Source of the DNA: Klebsiella pneumoniae
Lineage (GTDB): Bacteria; Myxococcota_A; UBA796; GCA-2862545
Assembly: GCA_945861065.1 (NCBI GenBank)
Contig: CAMASI010000028.1
Span: forward strand, 1 to 47,442
Direction of reading: 5' to 3'
DNA: 47,442 nucleotides
This document shows positions 41,389-47,442 of the stretch, in pieces (position 1 is the stretch's first letter; every line of letters begins with the position of its first letter). The position numbers and the translations under genes are program-made. The notes under the pieces are model-generated. The model was not told the origin of the DNA and did not search any database. It saw only the letters and a list, made by a program, of their open reading frames with translations.

Positions 41389-41880
41389 TCAACCTTCGGT
41401 GAGCGCTGTCCGGACGGTGTCCGCGAGTTTGCTGTAGGACCGTTCGATCTCGGTCACAATGGCCTTCTCGACCTGTCCGCCGACGAATGGGATGGCCACG
41501 ATGATGTCGCCGTCGATACGTAGGACGCAGCTGTCGTCGCCGTCCTCTTCAATACGAAAACGACCCGACGCGGTCAACCGACCGGGGAGCAGACTGGGAA
41601 GCACCGTCCAGCGCATCTCATTTCGAGCCTGGTCGAAGCGGTTTTCTTGCTCGTAGGCCAACCGTTGGGCGCCGAGGATGGCGGCAATGGGGGCGGGCAG
41701 CTCGCGTTGTGGACTGAATCGCACGCGTCGCACGCGGATCTTTCCGTCCCAGGTCTCGGACAACAATTCGCGCTTCACCGCCGTATGTCGCCGCAGTTGT
41801 TCGTCGAACCCATCATCCCAGTACAGCTGCCAGAAGCGTTCCACTGAACACGGCAAGCTGTGACGGACGTCGATCTTCAT
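41389..41880 (-). CDS. SRPBCC-fold protein, DUF2505-like
   Basis: 163 residues from the ATG at 41880, preceded by GGGGAGG; the longer upstream frame overlaps the divergent gene and lacks support. MKIDVRHSLPCSVERFWQLY followed by KRELLSETWDGKIRVRRVRF and DIIVAIPFVGGQVEKAIV is the pattern of DUF2505 in the SRPBCC (Bet v 1-like) superfamily. These are small proteins with a hydrophobic cavity, probably cytoplasmic or peripheral, with unknown ligands. It is divergent from the MopE-type lipoprotein gene, with 58 nt between starts. Confidence 0.82.
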   Translation of the reverse strand: MKIDVRHSLPCSVERFWQLYWDDGFDEQLRRHTAVKRELLSETWDGKIRVRRVRFSPQRELPAPIAAILGAQRLAYEQENRFDQARNEMRWTVLPSLLPGRLTASGRFRIEEDGDDSCVLRIDGDIIVAIPFVGGQVEKAIVTEIERSYSKLADTVRTALTEG

Positions 41881-41938
41881 GCCTCCCCTCGGTGGCGTTC
41901 GTGGTATCCTGACGACGACCGCTGGAGAGTTGCTGCCC

Positions 41939-43402
41939 ATGATGCGCATTCTGATTCCGCTGACCCTTTTTCTCGTCGCTTGCCAACCCCTTGATACTGG
42001 AATCAGTGAGAAGGACGCGGTGATTGAGGTCAGCCCTCAGTTGACCGACCTGGGCCAGAGCCCGATCGGCCTGCGCACGAATCTCTACCTACAGGTGGAC
42101 CTTCTCGCCGGCGCCGCAGCGGTTGTCACGAACGTGTCGATTACCAACCTGGAAGGGAGTTCCTTTCTGTTTGACGGCGTGGTGCCAGTCGCGCTGGACA
42201 AGGACGAGGTCACCTCGCAGACCTTGGAGATCGGGTACCTGCCGCAAGTGGAGGGCTACGACCGTGCGCTGGTCTCCATCACGCACGACGCTGCCGGTGT
42301 GCCCTCCCCGTTCGAAGTGGAAGTGCGCGCGCAGGCGGTGTTGCCGTCGGTGACCGTCTTCCCGCTGGGCGTGGACTTTGGCGTGGTGTTGGCGGGCGGG
42401 AGTGCGACCCGGTACGTCACGGTCAGCAACGAGAGCGCCTTCGACGTCGTTCTCAGCGGCGCCAACCTCACGGTTGAGCGCTTTACGGTGGGCACGACGT
42501 TCCCACTGACCGTCGTTTCGGGCTCTGAGTTTCTCGTTCCTGTCGTCGTGAACCCGATCGACGACAGCGCTGTGGCCGGTCGTTTGGTCATGGAAATCGG
42601 TGATCTGCAGCTGCCGGACGTGCTGTTGCGGGCCAATGACTGCCTTGCAGGGTCTCCTGACGCCTACGACGTGGACCAGGACGGCGTGACGTCGTGTTCC
42701 GGTGACTGTGACGATGCCAACGCCAACATCCATCCGGGTGCTGTGGAAACGGCAGACGGGATCGATCAGGATTGCGACGACCTCGTGGACGATGGCACCG
42801 TTGGCGCCGACGACGACGGCGACGGTTGGTGCGAAGCCACCTATTCGTGCACGGACGGATCGTTGCCGGGTGACTGCAACGACGGCACGCCGATCGTGAA
42901 CCCCGCCGAAAACGAAGACTTCTTCGACGGCATCGACAACGACTGCGACGGCATTGTGGACTTTGGTACCACCGACGTCGATGAGGACGGCTTTGCCGTG
43001 GCCGGCGGCGATTGTGACGACGAAGACGACAACCGCTACCCAGGGAATGCGGAGATCGTGGACGGCGTGGACAACGACTGCGATTTGGTGGCCGACGAAG
43101 GCACCGTGGCCTACGACGACGACGGCGATGGATACTGCGAGTCCGCCATCTGCACCGACGAGACGTTGGGCGGAGACTGCGACGACCGGGTGGAAGACGA
43201 TTCGCCCGTGGACGGCTTGCCCGACGGCCGCCTGAACCATCCTGGTGCCGCGGAGATGGCGGACTGGATCGACAATGACTGCGATACCGACGTGGACGAA
43301 GGCACCGTGAACTCCGACGACGACAGCGACGGTTTCACCGAAGTCGGCGGCGACTGCGACGATAACGATCCGATGAAGAGCCCCGCTTTCGGCAACTGCT
43401 AA
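41939..43402 (+). CDS. Lipoprotein with MopE-type metal-binding repeats
   Basis: 487 residues from the ATG at 41939; a second ATG follows directly. GGAG lies 13 nt upstream. MMRILIPLTLFLVAC is a good signal peptide with lipobox LVAC. Residues about 30-220 form two beta-sandwich domains of the ASPM/SPD-2/Hydin or choice-of-anchor type (VIEVSPQLTDLGQ, VFPLGVDFGVVLAGGSATRY). The rest is a run of MopE-type motifs: DGVTSCSGDCDDANANIHPG, DGIDQDCDDLVDDG, PGDCNDGTPIVNP, DGIDNDCDGIVDFG, GGDCDDEDDNRYPG, DGVDNDCDLVADEG and GGDCDDNDPMKSP. MopE binds copper in Methylococcus; the motif in myxobacterial proteins is usually considered a Ca2+ or metal-binding surface repeat. Confidence 0.9.
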   Translation: MMRILIPLTLFLVACQPLDTGISEKDAVIEVSPQLTDLGQSPIGLRTNLYLQVDLLAGAAAVVTNVSITNLEGSSFLFDGVVPVALDKDEVTSQTLEIGYLPQVEGYDRALVSITHDAAGVPSPFEVEVRAQAVLPSVTVFPLGVDFGVVLAGGSATRYVTVSNESAFDVVLSGANLTVERFTVGTTFPLTVVSGSEFLVPVVVNPIDDSAVAGRLVMEIGDLQLPDVLLRANDCLAGSPDAYDVDQDGVTSCSGDCDDANANIHPGAVETADGIDQDCDDLVDDGTVGADDDGDGWCEATYSCTDGSLPGDCNDGTPIVNPAENEDFFDGIDNDCDGIVDFGTTDVDEDGFAVAGGDCDDEDDNRYPGNAEIVDGVDNDCDLVADEGTVAYDDDGDGYCESAICTDETLGGDCDDRVEDDSPVDGLPDGRLNHPGAAEMADWIDNDCDTDVDEGTVNSDDDSDGFTEVGGDCDDNDPMKSPAFGNC

Positions 43403-43413
43403 AGCGTCGAGCG

Positions 43414-44127
43414 CTACGCCTTGGGCGGGTTTCGCTTCCCAAGGCGCGTACGTGTTTCGTTGCCAGAACCAAACACGTCGTCCAACCCTGTGGACGCCGT
43501 AGTTGTGCGGCTCGGGCGAGGTTGGCCAGCGGCCTTCGCGGCCTCGATTTCGGCGACGCTGGTGCGGAAGGACTGCTCGGCGTCGCGTAGGCCAGCGAGC
43601 AAGTCATGAACTTGATCGATCCCGCGCGACGGCAACACTGCAGGCTTTGCCGGCTCCGAGCCCCGGTCGGCGAGTTTCTGCGCGCGGATGGCTGCCGGGT
43701 CGGGTGCCGGCTGTTGGGGTGGCGCCAGGCGCGGGGGTGCGCGTGTGACGCGTAGCCGCCCGCCCTGCGATTCCCTTGCGACCGGGGGTGGCAGCGGGGG
43801 CGCGGCGGGCGTGGCTACTGGCGGGAGGGGTCTGGGATCGGGGACGACGGCGGGGGCCGGTGCGACTGCCGCGGGCCGCGCGACTGCGGGCCGTGGCAAC
43901 GGTGTGGGTTCGTCCGTTCGTGGCGTGCGCGGACCTGCGGCGGGCTGGGGGGCGGCGCGGGGCGGATCGACAAGGGGTCCGGCGCGCCCCCAGCGGTCCC
44001 ATAGGCGCGTGCCCCACACGTTCCCGTTCGCGCGGGCCGAGATTCGTTCGGCCAACGACACGGTTTTGCGTGGCGACCGGGCGGTGGCCTGGCTCGGGCG
44101 TGCGACCTTGTCGTCGTCGTCTTTCAT
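43414..44127 (-). CDS. Proline/alanine-rich cytoplasmic protein, hypothetical
   Basis: 237 residues, family not recognised. The N-terminus is MKDDDDKVARPSQATARSPR and a helix VSLAERISARANGNVWGTRL; the middle (about 60-155) is a disordered Pro/Ala-rich region; the C-terminal part has a helix (DQVHDLLAGLRDAEQSFRTS, VAEIEAAKAAGQ) and ends LDDVFGSGNETRTRLGKR. There is no signal peptide or membrane segment. The layout, a conserved tail after a flexible linker, suggests an adaptor protein. The frame is open across low-complexity sequence in which other frames are open too, so support is moderate. It is divergent from tyrS, with 44 nt between the starts. Confidence 0.6.
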   Translation of the reverse strand: MKDDDDKVARPSQATARSPRKTVSLAERISARANGNVWGTRLWDRWGRAGPLVDPPRAAPQPAAGPRTPRTDEPTPLPRPAVARPAAVAPAPAVVPDPRPLPPVATPAAPPLPPPVARESQGGRLRVTRAPPRLAPPQQPAPDPAAIRAQKLADRGSEPAKPAVLPSRGIDQVHDLLAGLRDAEQSFRTSVAEIEAAKAAGQPRPSRTTTASTGLDDVFGSGNETRTRLGKRNPPKA

Positions 44128-44171
44128 CGCGCGGCCATTGTAGCAAGATAGCGCCCCGCTTCGGAGGCCTC

Positions 44172-45383
44172 ATGGATGCGTTCGCGATCCTCAGCGAGCG
44201 CGGCTTCGTGCAGCAGTGCACGGGCGCAGAAACGTTGCGGTCCCAACTTTCGGCGGGTCCCGTCACCTTCTACGTCGGCTTTGATCCTACGGGCGACTCG
44301 TTGCACGCGGGCCACCTCGTCCAGGTCATGGCGATGGGGTGGTTGCAGCGGTGTGGGCATCGGCCGGTGGCCGTGGTTGGCGGCGGAACGGCCCGGGTCG
44401 GGGATCCGAGCGGAAAGACCGAGGCCCGGCCGTTGCTCGATGCAGACGCGATCGCGCGGAACTCTGCGGCGCTCCGCACGCAATTGGGGCGATTTCTCGT
44501 GCTTGACGACGTACACGGGCTCGTTGAAGACAACGCGTCTTGGCTGCTCGGCCTTGGCTACATCGACTTCCTGCGCGAGATTGGGAGGCATTTCAGCGTC
44601 AACAAGATGCTGGCGATGGAGGCCTACCGCGTTCGCCTCGAAAAGGGTCTGTCCTTCCTCGAATTCAACTACCAACTGCTCCAGGCTTACGACTACTTGG
44701 TGCTGTACGATCGGCACCAATGCAGGCTGCAGGTGGGTGGGGACGACCAATGGGGCAACATCCTCGCGGGCACCGACCTCATTCGGCGCATGCGCAGCGC
44801 TGACGTGAACGGCTTAACGACACCCCTGCTCGTCACGGCCTCAGGCGCGAAGATGGGCAAGACCGCGACTGGTGCGTTGTGGCTGGACCCCAACCGGGTT
44901 TCGCCTTTTGAATGGTATCAATACTGGATCAACGTGGACGATCGCGACGTCGGCCGGCTGCTCCGGTTGTACACGTTCTTGCCGATGGACGAAGTGTTGC
45001 GCCTCGAAAGCCTCCACGGTGCCGAATCGCGAGAGGCCAAACGTGTGCTCGCCCACCATGCCACGGTGTTGGCGCATGGGGAGGTGGCGGCGCTGGAAGC
45101 AGGCGTTGCTGCGGCCGCAATGGTGGCGGGGGGAGCGACGGCCGACATGGCCGAGGTGACGTCGCCCAGATCAGGTTCGTTGGCAGATTGCCTGGTGGAG
45201 GCGGGTGTCGCCAAGTCACGATCGGAAGGGAGGCGACTTATTGAGGGAGGAGGTGTGCGAATTGACGGAGTACGTGTGGAGAATCCGCACACCCTGCTGC
45301 GTGATGTGGTACACTCCGGCGGTGCGGCGGTCGTTCGCGTGGGAAAGGCGCGAATATTCCGTCTCGCTTTGACAGATTTTTGA
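44172..45383 (+). CDS. tyrS: Tyrosyl-tRNA synthetase
   Basis: 403 residues from the ATG at 44172, with GGAGG 5 nt upstream. It charges tRNA-Tyr with tyrosine in the cytoplasm. The class I signature HIGH is HAGHL within YVGFDPTGDSLHAGHLVQVM, the substrate loop is GGDDQWGNILAGTDLIRRM, and KMSKS appears as SGAKMGKTATGALWL. The C-terminal S4-like RNA-binding domain is present (LADCLVEAGVAKSRSEGRRL, GGVRIDGVRV). Length and motif order are those of the bacterial TyrRS with an S4 domain. No T-box was seen in the 44-nt leader. It is the only clear housekeeping gene in the window. Confidence 0.97.
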   Translation: MDAFAILSERGFVQQCTGAETLRSQLSAGPVTFYVGFDPTGDSLHAGHLVQVMAMGWLQRCGHRPVAVVGGGTARVGDPSGKTEARPLLDADAIARNSAALRTQLGRFLVLDDVHGLVEDNASWLLGLGYIDFLREIGRHFSVNKMLAMEAYRVRLEKGLSFLEFNYQLLQAYDYLVLYDRHQCRLQVGGDDQWGNILAGTDLIRRMRSADVNGLTTPLLVTASGAKMGKTATGALWLDPNRVSPFEWYQYWINVDDRDVGRLLRLYTFLPMDEVLRLESLHGAESREAKRVLAHHATVLAHGEVAALEAGVAAAAMVAGGATADMAEVTSPRSGSLADCLVEAGVAKSRSEGRRLIEGGGVRIDGVRVENPHTLLRDVVHSGGAAVVRVGKARIFRLALTDF

Positions 45384-45427
45384 CGTAACGCGGTGAACAC
45401 TCGCCGTACTCGGGACACACGAAGGCG

Positions 45428-45440
45428 CCGGAACTTCCGG
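45428..45440. promoter_or_regulatory. Palindrome upstream of first thioredoxin-like gene
   Basis: CCGGAACTTCCGG is a perfect 13-nt palindrome around a central C, ending one nt before the AGGAGGGG ribosome binding site of the gene at 45453. It may be an operator or hairpin that affects translation, but such short palindromes also occur by chance in GC-rich DNA. Confidence 0.25.
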
Positions 45441-45452
45441 TAGGAGGGGCTC

Positions 45453-46289
45453 TTGACCACCATGCTCGCTGGTTTGATGTTGACCGGTTGTTTCTTCAAT
45501 ACCGATCCGGATGATGACGGCTTGAAGAGCAGCGAAGAAAAAGACCTCGGCCTCGATCCCAAGAACGCCGACAGCGATGCCGACGGCATGTCTGACGGCG
45601 ATGAAGTGGCAGTCGGCGCCGATCCACTCGTTGCGGACTCGGATGGCGACGGGTTGCTCGACGGGCAAGAGGTTGCGGCAGGCTCGGATCCGCTGCTTCC
45701 GGACTCGGATGAAGACACATACCTCGACCTGTGGGAAGTCACCGAAGGGACGGACCCGGCCGATTATGACAACCGAATCTACAAAGGTCTCTGGCCTTAC
45801 AACCCGAACAAAGACGACATCAAGAAGAACGATTTCCCGAACGTCAAGTTCGTCGATCAGTTCGGCGAGACCGTGGACCCGATGGACTTCGCCCTGCAGG
45901 GCAAGTTGATCGTCGTGGACATCTTCGCGCAGTGGTGCGGGCCTTGCCAGAGCGTGGCGGAGTGGCTCGAAGGCGACAACGCCAACTACGACAGCTACGG
46001 GCCGGACGTAGTCAAGGCCATCGACAGGGGCGACGCGTATTGGTTGTCGATCATGATCGAAGACAACTACGGCGCCGGACCGACGAGCGAAACGTCGGAC
46101 GAATGGTACAAAGACTTCAAGAACAAGAACATCCCAGTGCTCGCGGACGAGGACCAGGAGTTGTACGACTCTGAGGAATTCGCGCCGCTGTTTTACCCGA
46201 CGGCCTACCTGGTCGACGAAAACTTCAAGAAGCTCACCACCGACGGTTACGTGGAGACCGCCATTACCGAACTGCAAGACAGGCTGTAG
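45453..46289 (+). CDS. Lipoprotein: TSP3 calcium repeats plus thioredoxin fold, CGPC
   Basis: 278 residues from a TTG at 45453, with AGGAGGGG 3 nt upstream. MTTMLAGLMLTGC gives lipobox LTGC. Residues 18-100 are thrombospondin type 3-like Ca2+ repeats (DPDDDGLKSSEE, DSDADGMSDGDEV, DSDGDGLLDGQEV, DSDEDTYLDLWEV). A thioredoxin/TlpA-like domain follows from about 128: LIVVDIFAQWCGPCQSVAEW contains the redox pair at 162 and 165, and APLFYPTAYLVDE holds the cis-Pro. It would be a surface or periplasmic thiol-disulfide protein on a Ca2+-stiffened stalk; the partner is unknown. The next gene is a tandem paralogue 11 nt downstream. The gene follows tyrS by 69 nt. Confidence 0.88.
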   Translation: MTTMLAGLMLTGCFFNTDPDDDGLKSSEEKDLGLDPKNADSDADGMSDGDEVAVGADPLVADSDGDGLLDGQEVAAGSDPLLPDSDEDTYLDLWEVTEGTDPADYDNRIYKGLWPYNPNKDDIKKNDFPNVKFVDQFGETVDPMDFALQGKLIVVDIFAQWCGPCQSVAEWLEGDNANYDSYGPDVVKAIDRGDAYWLSIMIEDNYGAGPTSETSDEWYKDFKNKNIPVLADEDQELYDSEEFAPLFYPTAYLVDENFKKLTTDGYVETAITELQDRL

Positions 46290-46300
46290 GTCTCGAAGCG

Positions 46301-47170
46301 ATGGTTCGAATCGGCCCTCTGCCCCTTGGCAGGGGGCTGCTTTGTTTGTGGACGCTGGGCCTGGGCGCTTGTTTCTTCGATAGCGACCAAGACGGCGATG
46401 GCTTGACGCGCCGCGAGGAGGTTGCGTTGGGTCTAGACCCGAACAATGCCGACAGTGACCTGGACGGACTGTCTGACGGCGAGGAACTCCTGCTCGGTAC
46501 GGACCCGTTGGTGGCAGACACGGATGGGGATGGGCTGCTTGATTCCGTGGAACTCGGCGTCGGCTCAGATCCTTTCGTTTCCGACACCGATGCGGACGGC
46601 TACCTCGATTCGTGGGAGGTGACGGAAGGTACGAATCCTGCCGACTTTTACGACCGAATCTACGAGGGATTTTGGCCTTACAACCCGAACAAAGACGACA
46701 TCAAGGCGAACGATTTCCCGAACGCCAAGTTCGTCGATCAGTTCGGCGACACCGTGGACCCGATGGACTTCGCCCTGCAGGGCAAGTTGATCGTCGTGGA
46801 AGTCTTCGCGCAGTGGAGCGGGCCTTGCCAAAGCTTGGCGGAGTGGCTCGAAGGCGACAACACCAACTACGACAGCTACGGGCCGGACGTAGTCAAGGCC
46901 ATCAACAGGGGCGATGCGTATTGGTTGTCGATCATGATCGAAGACAACAGCGGCTTCGGACCGACGAGCGAAACGTCGGACGAATGGTACAAAGACTTCA
47001 AGAACAAGAACATCCCAGTGCTTGCGGACGAGGACCAGGAGTTGTACAACTCTGAGGAATTCGCGCCGCTGTTTTACCCGACGGCCTACCTGGTCGACGA
47101 AAACTTCAAGCTGATCACCACCGACGGTTACGTAGACGCCGCCATTTCCGAACTGCAAGACACGCTGTAG
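46301..47170 (+). CDS. Tandem paralogue: TSP3 plus thioredoxin fold, SGPC variant
   Basis: 289 residues. MVRIGPLPLGRGLLCLWTLG followed by LGAC is a normal lipoprotein signal peptide; no strong Shine-Dalgarno precedes the ATG, and a TTG at 46346 behind AGGGGG is an alternative. The architecture equals that of the previous gene: TSP3-like repeats to about residue 115, then the thioredoxin domain. From the shared NPNKDDIK motif onward the two proteins are nearly identical over about 160 residues, while the repeat part has diverged, which suggests recent duplication or gene conversion. The active-site pair is changed to S-G-P-C (173-176; AGC codon at 46817 in place of TGC at 45936), leaving a single Cys, so disulfide exchange would differ or be lost. 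Confidence 0.87.
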   Translation: MVRIGPLPLGRGLLCLWTLGLGACFFDSDQDGDGLTRREEVALGLDPNNADSDLDGLSDGEELLLGTDPLVADTDGDGLLDSVELGVGSDPFVSDTDADGYLDSWEVTEGTNPADFYDRIYEGFWPYNPNKDDIKANDFPNAKFVDQFGDTVDPMDFALQGKLIVVEVFAQWSGPCQSLAEWLEGDNTNYDSYGPDVVKAINRGDAYWLSIMIEDNSGFGPTSETSDEWYKDFKNKNIPVLADEDQELYNSEEFAPLFYPTAYLVDENFKLITTDGYVDAAISELQDTL

Positions 47171-47181
47171 GTCTCGAAGCG

Positions 47182-47214
47182 ATGGTTCGAATCGGCCCCC
47201 TGCCCCTTGGTTAG
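47182..47214 (+). pseudogene. First codons of a truncated third paralogue copy
   Basis: After the second thioredoxin-like gene, 47171-47210 repeats the 40 nt that follow the first gene (46290-46329) with one difference. This includes an ATG and the codons for MVRIGPLPLG, the start of the second paralogue. The frame then ends at the TAG formed by the heptamer array. The match breaks exactly at CCCCTTGG, where the intact copy continues CAGGGGG. This is best read as the start of a third copy cut by insertion of the array and the four-helix gene. Confidence 0.65.
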
Positions 47215-47287
47215 CGATTAGCGATTAGCGATTAGCGATTAGCGATTAGCGATTAGCGATTAGCGATTAGCTGTTAGCCGGTAGCAC
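47211..47287 (+). repeat. TTAGCGA heptamer tandem array upstream of four-helix gene
   Basis: Eight perfect TTAGCGA units (47211-47266) are followed by degenerate units TTAGCTG, TTAGCCG and GTAGCAC, ending 15 nt before the ATG of the four-helix gene. Because the unit is 7 nt long and holds TAG on one strand and TAA on the other, stop codons occur in all six frames. The array is richer in AT than the surroundings. Confidence 0.92.
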
Positions 47288-47302
47288 GGACGGACCGACC
47301 AG

Positions 47303-47442
47303 ATGCGTGACTTCCGAGACCTGCAGGTCTGGCAGAAGGCTCACCGCCTGACGCTCGATGTCTACCGGGTGACCAAGGATTTCCCCAGCGATGAGCGGTT
47401 CGGCCTGATCGCTCAGCTTCGGCGCTCGGCGGCGTCGGTCCC
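47303..47442 (+). CDS. Four-helix-bundle protein (S23/IVP-like), 3' end missing
   Basis: An ATG at 47303 opens MRDFRDLQVWQKAHRLTLDV and continues with DFPSDERFGLIAQLRRSAAS to the window end (46 residues of an expected 115-125). The F-R-D-L-x-V-W-x-K-A-H and L-R-R-S/A-A-x-S signatures identify the four-helix-bundle family (TIGR02436, related to proteins of 23S rRNA intervening sequences and to Avd). No clear Shine-Dalgarno is seen. It belongs to a different branch from the left-edge gene (1-58), but both have a short tandem array directly upstream. Function is unknown in general. Confidence 0.9.
   Translation, partial: MRDFRDLQVWQKAHRLTLDVYRVTKDFPSDERFGLIAQLRRSAASV

Noticed and set aside
42089-43240. 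383-codon minus-strand frame
   Set aside because: Antisense of the MopE repeats, where GAC/GTC-rich codons keep the opposite strand open.
46318-46345. GCCCC-loop-GGGGC hairpin followed by TGCTTTGTTT as a terminator for the first thioredoxin-like gene
   Set aside because: The stem is only five pairs and lies inside the signal-peptide codons of the second gene; used only to describe the break point.
1-47442. tRNA, rRNA, riboswitch or CRISPR array
   Set aside because: No cloverleaf, conserved rRNA segment, T-box before tyrS or regularly spaced repeat was recognised by eye; a covariance-model scan would settle this.

Overview
The window is GC-rich bacterial DNA that most resembles an uncultured member of the Myxococcota. 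The basis is gene content: about a dozen predicted lipoproteins with thrombospondin type 3, MopE-type or FG-GAP calcium-binding repeats, a secreted CAP-domain protein ending in a MYXO-CTERM-like sorting tail (Cys, hydrophobic helix, RRRR), a complete MoxR/DUF58/Bat operon, and family members of the four-helix-bundle (23S rRNA intervening-sequence, S23/TIGR02436) class. No rRNA, tRNA or CRISPR array was seen. The only housekeeping gene recognised with certainty is tyrS.

Layout. 1-149: start of a four-helix-bundle gene running off the left edge, with a CCCGAT hexamer array just upstream. 150-6493: an FG-GAP lipoprotein, a roughly 0.5 kb gene-poor stretch, an unrecognised 508-residue protein, a decayed gene resembling the N-terminal part of SNF2-type helicases that is broken by two nonsense codons and a 334-bp MITE-like insertion (imperfect terminal inverted repeats, 9-bp target duplication), and a CcbP-like gene. 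6669-18537: an envelope block of lipoproteins (ASPIC/UnbV, degenerate M28-PDZ-PD40, PPC-like, vWA with TSP3, ThuA-like, LTD-CotH) plus a methyltransferase. 18534-25335: a tightly spaced minus-strand cluster (START protein, TerC, CMP-sugar synthetase, D-2-hydroxyacid dehydrogenase, acyl-CoA synthetase, aldehyde dehydrogenase, small membrane protein, CotH lipoprotein). 26238-28300: a coupled pair of ketoacyl synthase III-like enzyme and sulfotransferase. 28359-36056: moxR, DUF58, a BatD/DUF4381-like gene, batA, a batB-batC fusion, batD and batE, nearly all overlapping by 1-7 nt. 36127-44127: secreted or lipoprotein genes, an M1 aminopeptidase coupled to the CAP protein, a DUF2505-like protein, a MopE-repeat lipoprotein and a proline-rich protein. 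44172-47442: tyrS, two tandem TSP3-thioredoxin lipoproteins, the first codons of a third copy, then a TTAGCGA heptamer array and a second four-helix-bundle gene running off the right edge.

The most striking pattern is at the two edges. Two different four-helix-bundle genes are each preceded within 6-15 nt by a short tandem array whose units are perfect distally and degenerate toward the start codon. On the right, the array plus gene begins exactly where a third paralogue copy is cut, 28 nt into its reading frame. This suggests that array plus gene is a mobile or actively inserted unit. The fact that the sequence stops inside such genes at both ends would fit a multicopy family that breaks assemblies, but that is inference.

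Gene functions are assigned by reading motifs and domain order by eye; no database search was run. Start codons were chosen by lipobox or signal peptide position, Shine-Dalgarno matches and stop/start overlaps.
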